DNA from: Cyanobium usitatum str. Tous
GTDB taxonomy: Bacteria > Cyanobacteriota > Cyanobacteriia > PCC-6307 > Cyanobiaceae
Length of the DNA stretch: 64,000 nt
Direction: 5' to 3'
NCBI RefSeq assembly: GCF_963920485.1
Contig: NZ_OY986431.1
Span: 1,364,001 to 1,428,000 of the forward strand
Program-made: the position numbers and the translations under genes
Shown: piece by piece, positions 1 to 8,600 of the stretch
Position numbering within the stretch: position 1 is the first letter of the stretch
Layout of the letters: each line of letters begins with the position of its first letter
The notes under the pieces: model-generated
Told to the model about the DNA's origin: nothing
The model's input: only the letters and a program-made list of their open reading frames with translations
Database searches by the model: none

Positions 1-2
1 TC

Positions 3-101
3 CGTTCCCAGAGCAAAGCGGTGGCAGAGCACATCGCCACCGATGCGGAGGCCAGTGCCTTCATTGCCGACTGGGCCACGCCTGAACCCCTCAACCGCTG
101 A
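3..101 (+). CDS. C-terminal end of a probable antitoxin gene, cut by the window edge
   Basis: An open frame enters from the left edge and stops with TGA at 99-101, giving a 32-residue tail that includes AVAEHIATDAEASAFIADWA. It ends 8 bases before the GTG of a MazF/PemK-like toxin, the usual arrangement of a type II antitoxin preceding its toxin. The visible part is acidic and helical-looking, as expected of the toxin-wrapping tail of an antitoxin, but the DNA-binding half lies outside the window, so the family cannot be named. Confidence 0.5.
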   Translation, partial: RSQSKAVAEHIATDAEASAFIADWATPEPLNR

Positions 102-109
102 AGACAGGC

Positions 110-490
110 GTGGACTTGCGGGCTGGGCAGATCATCACCGTTGATTGGCGCAAAGATCCAAACGACCCTGGGCTGGGCCCTCAGCCTCCGGAGCCCAACA
201 AGCTCCGGCCAGCTGTCGTCGTGCAGGACTGCGAGCTGTTTGACCCTGCCTATCCAACAGTGCTGGTGGTGCCGATGACTGGCGACCCCTCGCTGGCTAT
301 AGCCGATCTGACTGTCGTGCTCCAACCCAACAGCACCAACGGCTGCAGGAAGGTGAGCTATCTGCTGCCACAGAACCTGACCTGTGTGGCCAAGACTCGC
401 ATCACAGATGCCACCGAATGCTGCGTGACTACCACCGAGCTGCAGCAACTCCGCCAGCTGGTTGTATTGGTGATCGGGGGCTTCTCTTGA
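110..490 (+). CDS. MazF/PemK-family toxin (type II toxin-antitoxin)
   Basis: The 126-residue protein opens with RAGQIITVDW and continues with NKLRPAVVVQD and VLVVPMT, the pattern of the PemK/MazF fold, whose members cleave mRNA in the cytoplasm. Its length fits the family (110-130 aa). The start is GTG at 110, chosen because the conserved N-terminal strand begins right after it; no strong ribosome-binding site is visible, so translation may be coupled to the antitoxin stop at 101. Family is fairly sure from motifs; activity is inference. Confidence 0.75.
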   Translation: MDLRAGQIITVDWRKDPNDPGLGPQPPEPNKLRPAVVVQDCELFDPAYPTVLVVPMTGDPSLAIADLTVVLQPNSTNGCRKVSYLLPQNLTCVAKTRITDATECCVTTTELQQLRQLVVLVIGGFS

Positions 491-521
491 AGAGCGGCAA
501 GGAGTTCAACCGAGGAGCAGC

Positions 522-890
522 TCACTCCTCTTCTGTGCTGCCCAGGGGGACGAGCTTGATCTGCTTTTTGCCCAGCTTGATCTCGAACTCATCGCCCGGC
601 TTGAGGTCGAGCATGGCGGTGTAAGCCTTGCCCACCATGAGATTGCCGTTGAACTGGATCTTGGTGGTGTAGCTCAGCTTGCGGCCACCCTTGCCAGTGC
701 TCCGGCCGTCGCTATCTGTTCCAAGGTTCACTCCCTTGGCATTTAGCAGTGCCTCGTAGAACGCAGTGAAGTTGAGGCGCTCGCTGCCATCTTTTTTAGT
801 GCTCAAGTAGCCGCACTCGCGCACCAGCTCAGATTTAGAGACATCTCCGAGTTCCTTGACTTTGGAGAGCAGTTCGGGGCCGGTAAGCAT
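522..890 (-). CDS. cyAbrB transcriptional regulator, paralogue A
   Basis: This 122-residue protein belongs to the cyanobacterial AbrB-like (cyAbrB) family. The N-terminal half (MLTGPELLSKVKELGDVSKS) is the cyanobacterial extension; the C-terminal half, with GKAYTAMLDLKPGDEFEIKL at about residues 87-106, is the swapped-hairpin AbrB DNA-binding fold. Family members regulate nitrogen, carbon and hydrogenase genes; the targets here are unknown. Two close paralogues lie at 37991-38359 and 50239-50601. It is the last gene of a minus-strand run behind a secreted nuclease but has its own promoter at 914-941. Confidence 0.9.
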   Translation of the reverse strand: MLTGPELLSKVKELGDVSKSELVRECGYLSTKKDGSERLNFTAFYEALLNAKGVNLGTDSDGRSTGKGGRKLSYTTKIQFNGNLMVGKAYTAMLDLKPGDEFEIKLGKKQIKLVPLGSTEEE

Positions 891-913
891 GAAAACATTT
901 GGATTGCCTTCTC

Positions 914-941
914 AACATACCAAACCCACATGCTGTGTCAA
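914..941 (-). promoter_or_regulatory. Sigma-70 type promoter of cyAbrB paralogue A
   Basis: On the minus strand a perfect -35 TTGACA (936-941) is followed after 16 bases by TATGTT (914-919), 24 bases upstream of the start codon. The same arrangement and much of the spacer recur before the paralogues at 37942-37969 and 50189-50216, which supports a conserved promoter. Confidence 0.7.
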
Positions 942-1028
942 TCCGCTACTTCTGCAGGCAATATTTTGCTTCTGCTGTCTTCCATAGCAACCAGTAATGG
1001 AGCTACGCGATATGGAAAAAGACGACTG

Positions 1029-1673
1029 TCAGCGGAGTGCTTCACAGGCTTTTCCATTTCCATCTCCGTCTAGATAGCTGTGCCATTGACGCAGTAGCTC
1101 CTGGGCTTTGGCATAGGAGCTGATCTCGCTGCAGCGGTAACGGCGGCCGCCTGGTGTTGTGCCATCAGGAATAACGGCTGAGCGGCGACCTCGCCGGAAG
1201 TCCCACGGCCGGGTGATGCCGCCTTGCACCTGCCAGATCCCATAGCGGCGCCGGCTGGCACGGTATTCCGCGTCCAGATACTCCTTGGCATCGCAGCCGC
1301 TCAGGTACTGCCGATACGCGAATGCCTGACCGTCTTCCACCAGCGCCAGGTTGATGTTGATGTCAGAGATCACCTCGGCAACTGAGCGGCCGTAGCGATC
1401 GGTGGTTTTGATCTTGAGGCTTACATCCCTGCTGATCGGTAGGCGCTGCTGCAAATACGTGCGGGCCTGCTGGCCGTATGGGCTTTGGGCCGTCTCTGGG
1501 GCATCAATGCAGGCCAGGCGCACGGTGAGGGCCTTGCCCGCCTGACGCACGCGGATGGTGTCGCCGTCGCCGATGGAGAGCACGGTGGCAGCCATGTTCT
1601 GAGCGCCCACTTCAGGCGGCCAGCCAGCTGAGAGCATCAGAACGATTCCGACCAGTGCGCCTCCTGATCTCAT
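1029..1673 (-). CDS. Secreted thermonuclease-like protein with excalibur domain, copy A
   Basis: A signal peptide ending near GAQ (residues 1-25) is followed by a staphylococcal-nuclease (SNase) fold. GDGDTIRV, RLACIDAPE and TTDRYGRSVAE carry the calcium-binding Asp residues and the catalytic Arg, Glu and Arg of the family. The C-terminus (YRCSEISSYAKAQELL, LDGDGNGKACE) is an excalibur calcium-binding domain. It should act as a calcium-dependent nuclease outside the cytoplasm. Its ATG overlaps the stop of the 51-aa gene upstream (ATGA), implying coupled translation. A close homologue precedes the second cyAbrB gene at 37.3 kb. Confidence 0.88.
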   Translation of the reverse strand: MRSGGALVGIVLMLSAGWPPEVGAQNMAATVLSIGDGDTIRVRQAGKALTVRLACIDAPETAQSPYGQQARTYLQQRLPISRDVSLKIKTTDRYGRSVAEVISDININLALVEDGQAFAYRQYLSGCDAKEYLDAEYRASRRRYGIWQVQGGITRPWDFRRGRRSAVIPDGTTPGGRRYRCSEISSYAKAQELLRQWHSYLDGDGNGKACEALR

Positions 1674-1825
1674 TCGGCCCTTTGCCGCTCAAGAAAACTG
1701 GCTGCCCAGGCTGCAGCTGCAATGCCATCTGGAACAGCGGCCAGGTAAAAATCGCTGCCAAGGATCCGGCTAACGGTTCGTCTCAGCTGATCCACCGAGC
1801 GTCTACAGGGCAATGGAAGCCTCAT
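1670..1825 (-). CDS. Small 51-residue protein coupled to the nuclease gene
   Basis: The frame starts with ATG one base after the TGA of the LysR-like gene and ends in an ATGA overlap with the nuclease start, so it sits in a tightly coupled run. The protein (MRLPLPCRRSVDQLRRTVSR at the start) has a helical Ala-rich second half. I do not recognise the family. It could instead be the displaced C-terminus of the LysR-like gene after a frameshift, but the exact coupling at both ends favours a separate gene. Confidence 0.45.
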   Translation of the reverse strand: MRLPLPCRRSVDQLRRTVSRILGSDFYLAAVPDGIAAAAWAASFLERQRAE

Positions 1826-1826
1826 C

Positions 1827-2396
1827 TCAAGAGACCTCCATCCAGTCGCAGAGACTTGCTGCAATGTCCATGACCAGCGGATCGCGCCGACAAGCCAGCA
1901 GCATTGGCCTGCCCAATGAGCGCTTCACCTCCACCAACACCAATTCAGCATTACCGGCTCGATCCTCGAAAGATTGAGCCTCCTCAAGAGCAACAGCATC
2001 GAGCAATTCCAGCTCCAGCAGCTGCGGCCAGTGCGCCAATGGCTTCCTAGCCAGCTTCACCCACTCTGCCCAATGGCAATCGCTAAGAACACACCCCAGA
2101 GCGGGGGGACCACCAATGCGGAGTACTCCGCAGGCCAGGCGGTGACGGTTGACACCACGACGCAAGAGCTCCATCCAGTCCGTGTCGCCGTAGCGGCAAC
2201 CGATCGGCTTGTTGTTCTGCTTCTCCAGACCAAGGTCGTGGGCAAGAATTCGGTAACGCCTGCTCACGCTGGGCTGGGACATCTGCAGCAGTTGTGCCGC
2301 CGCAGTTGTGCTGCCAGTGAGTTCCAGCAGGTCAATCATCACCAGATCCCGAAGGCAGGCAGGAATCCGGTAGCTGTTTTGATCAGAGCGGAGCAT
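1827..2396 (-). CDS. LysR-like regulator, short form
   Basis: The N-terminus carries a winged-helix HTH of LysR style (MIDLLELTGSTTAAAQLL followed by MSQPSVSRRYRILAHDLGL), so DNA binding is likely. The remaining 110 or so residues resemble part of a substrate-sensing domain, but the protein (190 aa from this start) is much shorter than the usual 290-310 aa. The start at 2396 was chosen to include the segment SYRIPACLRDL before the HTH; 2339 is an alternative. It heads a minus-strand run with a 51-aa gene, the nuclease and cyAbrB, and may regulate them. A C-terminal frameshift into the next frame cannot be excluded. Confidence 0.6.
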   Translation of the reverse strand: MLRSDQNSYRIPACLRDLVMIDLLELTGSTTAAAQLLQMSQPSVSRRYRILAHDLGLEKQNNKPIGCRYGDTDWMELLRRGVNRHRLACGVLRIGGPPALGCVLSDCHWAEWVKLARKPLAHWPQLLELELLDAVALEEAQSFEDRAGNAELVLVEVKRSLGRPMLLACRRDPLVMDIAASLCDWMEVS

Positions 2397-2560
2397 CAGC
2401 CTGTGGCGTCGTGCCACCCACCCTTCAGCGTGCATGCCCCTAGAGGGCTGATCCCCGTGCGAAAGACGCATCAGCGATCTGGGATTGCCCTGGTTCTTCG
2501 CAGCAGGAGACGGCCTGTTGGTTGTGCCCCATCCATGATGCGTACACCTGACGGATTGCT

Positions 2561-2735
2561 ATGGCCGCCCTGCGCTGCCACCTGCTGATCGGACCGCCTG
2601 CCAGTGGCAAGACCACCATCGCTGCGCTGCTGGCTCCCCTGCTGAACGCCGAACTGTTCTCCACCGACAGGATTCGAGAGGAGCTCTACGGGGACGCAAT
2701 GATCCAGGGGCACTGGAGCGAGGTGGAGGAGCGGC
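2561..2735 (+). pseudogene. P-loop kinase/AAA-type ATP-binding gene truncated by IS21 copy 1
   Basis: The first 58 residues are intact and include a P-loop, LIGPPASGKTT, followed by FSTDRIREELYGD, as in zeta-toxin-like or polynucleotide-kinase-like ATP-binding proteins. Coding continues only to the IS left end at 2736, after which 20 IS-encoded residues precede a stop. The nucleotide-binding half survives but the lid and acceptor-site half are gone, so function is almost certainly lost. No matching 3' part is visible at the other IS end, so the remainder has moved or been deleted. Confidence 0.75.
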
Positions 2736-2796
2736 TGTCCCGCGTCAAGCCCCTTGGCCGATTGGCGTCAATCAAGTTGGCCGGTGAGGGGAACTG

Positions 2797-2836
2797 ATCG
2801 CCCCCCGGTTGTCGCCGGCGACAACCGGGGGGCGAT
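2797..2836. repeat. Perfect 40-bp palindrome inside the IS left end
   Basis: The two 20-base arms (left arm ATCGCCCCCCGGTTGTCGCC) are exact reverse complements with no loop. It lies between the IS left end and the end of istB. It may block transcription entering from outside or fold as a cruciform. Identical palindromes occur at 11307-11346 and 33560-33599 in the other copies. Confidence 0.9.
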
Positions 2837-2990
2837 GACGCTGGAGGCGACACGAAAACTGAGCCACCCATCAGTCCGAGCCATTGCCAGCACTGGGTTC
2901 CTCTGATCGGCACCAGGCGACAATTACGTTGGCCGGTTGGTCACCGTGATCTCCGCTCAACCTCGCCATGGAGAGCACGAGCCGGCGGAC

Positions 2991-3034
2991 GCCGCCAGAC
3001 CCCGGCGGTGAGCTCAGCGCCGGGGTCTGGCGGC
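2991..3034. terminator. 17-bp stem hairpin downstream of istB
   Basis: GCCGCCAGACCCCGGCG pairs exactly with its reverse complement across a 10-base loop. It lies about 50 bases beyond the istB stop. There is no T-run, so termination is likely but not of the classic intrinsic type. The same hairpin is at 11501-11544 and 33754-33797. Confidence 0.55.
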
Positions 3035-3087
3035 ATCGGCACCAGGTTGTCGCCGGACGACAGTCTCCCGGGCTGTTCTCCGCTTCT

Positions 3088-3894
3088 CTATGGCTGCTTT
3101 GGCTGTTGGCCGCCGCTGCGCCGGCTTGCCTGCGCGCGGCGGTGGCTGTCGCCGCTGATCTCGATGATGTGGCAGTGGTGCACCAGCCGGTCCACCGCCG
3201 CCACGGTCATCGAGCTGCTGGGGAAGATCTCATCCCAGTCGGTGAACGGCTGATTAGCGGTGATCAGCAGCGAACGACGCTCATAGCGGTGGCAGATCAG
3301 CTCAAACAGCACGCTGCTCTCCTGCTCGTCCCGCCGCACATAGCCGATGTCATCGATCAGCAGCAGCGGGTAGCGATCCAGCCGCTCCAGCGCTGCTGGG
3401 AGGTTGTACTCGGCGCGGGCTTTCTGCAGCTCCTGCACCAGGCTCGTGGCCGGGTAGAAGCGGCAGGCCTGATCCAGACCGATCTGCGCCAGGGCGATGC
3501 CGACCGCCAGGTGGGTTTTGCCTACACCGCTGGGGCCGAACAGCAGCACGTTCTCGCCCCGCTGCAGCCATTCGCTCTGGCGGCTCAGGGCTTCCAGCTC
3601 CTGCCATTGGTCGGCCTCGATCCGGCCGCCATGGTCGTAGTCCGCCAGGGCCTTGCTCCAGGGCAGATGGGCCGCTCGCAGCAGCCGGTGCTGGCGGGCC
3701 TGCTGGCGTTGCTCCACCTCCTGCTCGCACAGGGCATAGAGGAACTGGCTGTGGCTCCAGCCTTCCGCCTCAGCCTGCGAGGCGATGCTCTGCCAATGGG
3801 AGCGGATCCATGCCAACCGCAGCTGCCGCAGCAGGATTGGCAGGGCGGCTTCCGCCGCCTGGGGCCGCGGGATGGAGAACAAGGAGGTCGTCAT
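3088..3894 (-). CDS. istB: IstB-type transposition ATPase, IS21 copy 1
   Basis: The 268-residue product carries Walker A FGPSGVGKTHLAVG and Walker B PLLLIDDIGYV, and matches the AAA+ target-selection helper of IS21 elements, which loads on DNA and activates the IstA transposase. The start MTTSLFSIPRPQ at 3894 lies inside the end of istA (125-base overlap), typical of IS21 coupling. The C-terminal tail has SHRRAQA, where copies 2 and 3 read SHGRAQA. It looks intact. Confidence 0.88.
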   Translation of the reverse strand: MTTSLFSIPRPQAAEAALPILLRQLRLAWIRSHWQSIASQAEAEGWSHSQFLYALCEQEVEQRQQARQHRLLRAAHLPWSKALADYDHGGRIEADQWQELEALSRQSEWLQRGENVLLFGPSGVGKTHLAVGIALAQIGLDQACRFYPATSLVQELQKARAEYNLPAALERLDRYPLLLIDDIGYVRRDEQESSVLFELICHRYERRSLLITANQPFTDWDEIFPSSSMTVAAVDRLVHHCHIIEISGDSHRRAQASRRSGGQQPKQP

Positions 3895-5367
3895 AGCTCT
3901 GCAGCGAGTGTTGGCAAATGCGTTGCGGTGGGTGGGGGCGATGGGGCGGCAGCCGGAAGCGTTGCTGCAGCGCCGCCAGCGACAGCCCCTGTCGTTGGTG
4001 GGCCTTCTCGAGCCAGGCCAGCACCGGCTCGTAGCCGGCCACTCGGCAGCCGACATACAGCGCCTCGACCATCAGCCGAGCGGCAGCGTCGCGATCACCG
4101 CTATCGCGCAGCTGCTGCCACAGCTGCCACCAGCGCTCATCGGGGAACAGCTCCCGCTGGTAACGGCAGTGCAGCAACGCCCGGGGTTTGCGCCTGAGCG
4201 CATCGATCAGATGCTCCAGATCAATGCTCCAGGCCCGCCCATGGCGCTCGATGCCGCCATGGAGCCGAGCCAATTCGCAGGCGACCTGCCTGCCCAGAAG
4301 CAGCTGCAGCCGGTCGTGGAAAATCCGCACCGTCAGCCGCTGGTCGATCAGCCGCGGCGGCACCGAATACACCACCCTGCGCACCTCGATCGTGCTGGTC
4401 CGCCGCACCGTGAGCTGCTCGATGTCGTAATCGGCAAAGCGAAACGGCGGCAAGGGCCGCAGCGCCGGTTTCTCCTGCTCCAGCCGGACCAGCCGCGGTC
4501 GGTTGTATTGCTCGATCACCCCAGAGAGGAAGTCCTGATACGCCACCAGCGATTCAAAATCGCTGCTGCCACGAAGCAGCAGCGCCTGTTCGATCCGCCG
4601 TTTGAGATGGCCATGGGGACTCTCCACACGGCCGTTCTCATGCGCCACCCCCAGGTTGTTGCGGCTGTAGGCCAGGCCGTAGTGACTGCAGAGGGCGTGA
4701 TAGCGGCGGGTGATATCGGCTGAAAAACTGCCGTTGCGGTTGCGGCACGCCGCCGACAACCGGTCGGTGCGCAGTTCATCTGGCACCCCACCGCAGGATG
4801 CCAGGGCGTTCTGCAAACCCTCGGAGAGGGCGACGAAACTCTCGCCGCCCTGCACCACCTGCGCATAGCTCCAGCCGCTCCAGGCCAGGCGGTAGTGGAA
4901 CAGCAGATGGGGGAACGCCTCGCCAGCAATCGTCACCTCCACCCCCTTGAGTTGGGTGAAGTCACAGAAGGCGATCTCGCCGGGCTCGTAGCTCAAAGGG
5001 AAGATCACCTCTGGATCCGGGCCATGCAACGACTTCCATTCCCGCACCCGCCTTTGCAAGGTCCGTTGCAGAGGAATCCAGTCGACATCGGGCTTCTGCC
5101 GCTGCAGGTGCTCCAGCAGAGTGATCGGTGTCAACGCTGGCGCACGTTGCAACAGCGGCACTAGCTCCTCCTCCCAGACACCCTCCAGCGGATCGGGCCG
5201 AGTGCGGCCACGGAGCTGGTTCGCGCTGGGCTGCAGCGGTTCCTCTCAATCCGGCGGGCGCTGCGCACTGAGATGCCAGCCGCTGCGGCAGCAGCCTCCT
5301 GGCTGCTGCCACCTCGTCGTTTCGTCATGTACAGGTTGCGTTGGTGACTGGTCAGTGGTGCCGGCAT
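3770..5367 (-). pseudogene. istA: IstA-type DDE transposase, IS21 copy 1, frameshifted
   Basis: The N-terminal part from 5367 (MPAPLTSHQRNLYM, then SVRSARRIE) is the HTH of IS21 transposases. The rest, from EGVWEEELVPLLQ on, has the catalytic core: GEIAFCDFTQ, DELRTDRLSAA and HENGRVESPHGHLKRR supply the DDE acidic residues. The two parts lie in different frames; joining them needs a -1 shift just after RRIER, around 5238-5249. No clear slippery heptamer is visible. The same break is in copies 2 and 3. It is either inactive or expressed by an unrecognised frameshift. Confidence 0.8.
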
Positions 5368-5463
5368 CCCCTGGTCCCTGCGCATCGGCACCAGGATCTC
5401 CAGCACTCACCCCACCGGCCAACGAGCTTGTCGCCGACCGGCCAACTTCATTGTCGGCGGACA

Positions 5464-5469
5464 CAGGCC
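5464..5469. repeat. Right half of a split target duplication (CAGGCC)
   Basis: The six bases right after IS copy 1 are CAGGCC, the same six that end immediately before IS copy 2 at 11240-11245. The length suits IS21-family target duplications. Reading from the bases left of copy 2 directly into those right of copy 1 keeps one frame open (RTAEQLFNQDQ then AVAAQTKQAVRVWLFVF and a stop), so these two flanks were probably once contiguous. Confidence 0.7.
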
Positions 5470-5603
5470 GTTGCTGCGCAAACCAAACAGGCGGTGCGTG
5501 TCTGGTTATTCGTTTTCTGAATGGCAGTTGCGCTCAGCGCCCAGCGCCCAGTGTTCAGTGTTCTTGTTTCTGTTAATGCATGTATTCGATGGGTTTCTTC
5601 CAT

Positions 5604-5640
5604 GAAAAAGCCCCTCCGGTTCGTTGGGAACCGGGGGGGA
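5604..5640 (-). terminator. Intrinsic terminator of the multicopper oxidase gene
   Basis: On the minus strand, 36 bases after the oxidase stop, a GC-rich stem (CCCCCCGGTTC with its partner GAACCGGAGGGG around a short AAC-type loop) is followed by TTTTT. This is a textbook rho-independent terminator. Confidence 0.85.
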
Positions 5641-5675
5641 AGGAGTGCTGTTAGGCGATGGCTTAAGCGGCTTGA

Positions 5676-8600
5676 TTAGTTGAGGCCATATTGCTGCTGC
5701 TGTTCTTGGATTAGGGCTTCGAGGTCTTTGAAACCTTGAACATCGACCAGGGTGCCGACTGAATCGGTGATGGGGTTGCTGTAGCTCGGCTTGGCCTCAA
5801 TGGTGTTTTGGGCTTGGAAGGCACTGCTATCCCAGTTGAGTGGGCCCTGGTCTGAGAGGCTTGCCATCGACAGTTGATCGGAACCGAGGAACTTGTCGTC
5901 GCCTTGGTGGAGGCTGCGGCCCCAATCGGCATCAAGGATGGCGAGATCTTCGATGTCGAGCTCACCATCAAAGTTGGCATCCACATCGCGGCTGTAGCCG
6001 CGGGCACCACCGACACCCCTGGCAGCACCGGCGTTGAGGAAGGCCAAGTCCTTCATCGTGACGGCACCGTCGTAGTTGAGATCCCCCTGGAAGGTGACGA
6101 GATTTTTTTGCTGGAAGAGGTCCATTTTGGAGGTATCCCAGCGGTAACCGCCCAAGGCATCGAGCTGGAAGCCCAGCTCTTTGGTATCGAGAACCGAACC
6201 AGCTTCGCCGGTGACCATGAAGGTGGTGCGGATTTCAGCAACCTCTCCGGTGCCGGCCCCAGTGCCTGGCGTGAGGGTATTGAGGGTTATCGCGTCATCG
6301 CCTAGGAACACACTGACCGCCTCGGCCACACCGGCTTGATCCAGGTTGGTGATGGTGAGATCACGGAAGGAGAATTCACCATCGTTTTGCCACTGGGTGG
6401 TGCGCTCGAGGGTGTCGCCGCTGCGGATCAGGTTGGTGAATCCCGTTTCACCGGGCTTGAGCACGGAGCGCTCGGTGCCGAGTCCAAAGGAGCTGTCGGT
6501 GGAGAGCTCTGCTTGGGCGGCGCGGGCCATCACGTGGAGCTCGTCGCTCAACAGGGCATCGTCACCACCGAGATCGCGGAGGGAGACAAGGTCTGAGAAG
6601 ACCACCTGATCGATGTTGGCCGAAACCTCAAAGTTGAGGGACTTCTGCCAGGCCTCGCTATTGAGGAAGCCATAGCGATCAGCGACGCGGGCCCCTTGGA
6701 TTTGATCGTTGATGTCATCGCGGAGTGTGAGGGCGATGACAGCAATGGGAGCTTTGGAGTCCACGCCCTTGCCCAGTCCCTCACCGAGGGCATTGAGGCC
6801 AGCACCTTCAAAGCGGACCTTGGTGCCATCAATGCGGACCTGACGCTGCACAGCGAGGTCTTCTGAGAAGAAGATCTGCTGGCCACTGATTTGGAAGACT
6901 TCAAAGAAGTCAGCGCCGAGATCAAGGGTGACATCGAGGGTGTCGATGGAGGCATCCCGGAGGGATTCTGCCGTGAGGGCTAAATAGAACTTGCTGCCCT
7001 GCTCTAGGGAAGTGCCAAAGGGACGCAGAACGAGGTCGTTGGAGAGATCGCTGATGAAATTCGGAAGCTTGTTCAGACTCAGTCCGAGATGCAAGGCCTT
7101 GCCCACAACATCGGCCGGAGCGTCAGTAATGGACGATTCCTCACAGGCCTCTGTGCATGCATCCGTATGAACATGGGCATCAGCTTCATGTGTATGCATA
7201 TGGGGATCAGCTGCGTCAGCGGAAGCTGTTTCTTCGCAGCCCTCTGTATACCCTTTGGCGTGTACGTGGGCATCACCATGACCGTCATCACAGCAGTAAT
7301 CACTTTCGCAGGTTGGAGCTACGATCTTATCTTGCGGGCGAATTCCGACAATGGTATTTTCAGTAGGCTGGCTGGCTTTTAGCGTCACTGAATGCGCCGA
7401 AATCAAATTTGTGACATCAATCACAGTAGCCGTATCGCTTTCGATAACGAAACCCTTCGTGATTGAGAGAGAAGTTGAGTCGAAGTCGCCGAAGACTTGA
7501 ACCTTCTGGGTTGTGTTCGGATTGCACGAGGAACTGAGCTTAATCAGATACTCTTGAACATTGGCAATCTCTGCAATAACCTGGAAACTAGTGTCATTGA
7601 TCAATTCATCGACAGAGACTTCTGACGCAGACCTGAAAACTACTGCTTCGGTAGCAGCATTGAATTCACCGAAGATACTGGAAAGAACATCACGGTAAGA
7701 AGCATTAACATTGTGATGATCACTCGGCTTGACCGAATAAATACGGTAGGTCTCTGTGAGTGCATCACCTTGGATAATCGCTAGATCACCACTAGTTGCC
7801 CATCCGTTTCCATCGATGAAGTCGCGGCCATTTACGGCGTTGGACTCTTGGTCGCCTTCAGCGTTGATATAGAAGATATCGTCCCAGTTGCCACCCTTAA
7901 GTGTGTCACTACCTTTACCACCGAAAAGAACTACACGAGACTTGCCCTGATAACTAAGCTCGTCATCACCATCGGTGGCTCCGGGAGCAAAGTGGAACAT
8001 CCCGTCTTGAGCAAGCAGCATTTCAACGCTCCTGAGGATGTCAGTGCCGTCAACCAAGGACGACACTTGCAATTCACCACCAACTAGATCGAACGCAAGA
8101 TCACTTGCCTTTGTCCCATAGATTGCCATGTCCATCCCAGCCCCACCGTCAATATAGTCATCACCTGTGCCGCCTACGAGCACATCGTTTCCATAATATC
8201 CATTAATGACATCATTACCTGCCCCTCCATGAATATAGGTATCTGCCCAGAAATTATTGTCGCCACTAGGCGTTATCACATCATCATCATTACCACCCCA
8301 AAGCATAGTGCCAAATGCAGCCATTATGTCAACTGACAGATTTGTTGGGGCAGTGGGAATACTCACGTCATGACCCAAATGGCCTTCATGACCAGTGGCT
8401 GAACCCGCAGCAGGATCGTGCAAAGATACTCCGCCTGCATCAACATGCCCTGCTGCAGTTGTATGTGGAATTGTTCCCACAGCAATATCAGCTGAGGTAC
8501 TATAATTAATGCCAGTTATTGGATCAATTGAGTTTGTCGGGCCATCATTAATGCCTGGCACATGCGCAGGGTCATGCATCAAGGGGAAATAGTCGGGAGT

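Larger units (their letters stand above)
2736..5463. mobile_element. IS21-family insertion sequence, copy 1 (2,728 bp)
   Basis: The boundaries are fixed by comparing three copies in the window. The left end begins TGTCCCGCGTC and the right end read inward begins TGTCCGCCGAC, an imperfect terminal inverted repeat. Each end also has repeated GTTGGCCGGT boxes (2776-2785 and 2928-2937; inverted at 5414-5423 and 5437-5446), as in IS21-family transposase sites. It carries istA and istB on the minus strand. It differs from the other copies at one base near 3140 (G here, C there, within istB). The flanks do not form a target duplication with each other. Confidence 0.93.

Noticed and set aside
2968-4197. 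409-residue plus-strand open frame in each IS21 copy (also 11478-12707 and 33731-34960), and a 312-residue frame at 3785-4723
   Set aside because: They lie antisense to istB and istA, have low-complexity Ala/Gln/Arg-rich sequence without domains, and arise from GC-rich coding on the other strand.
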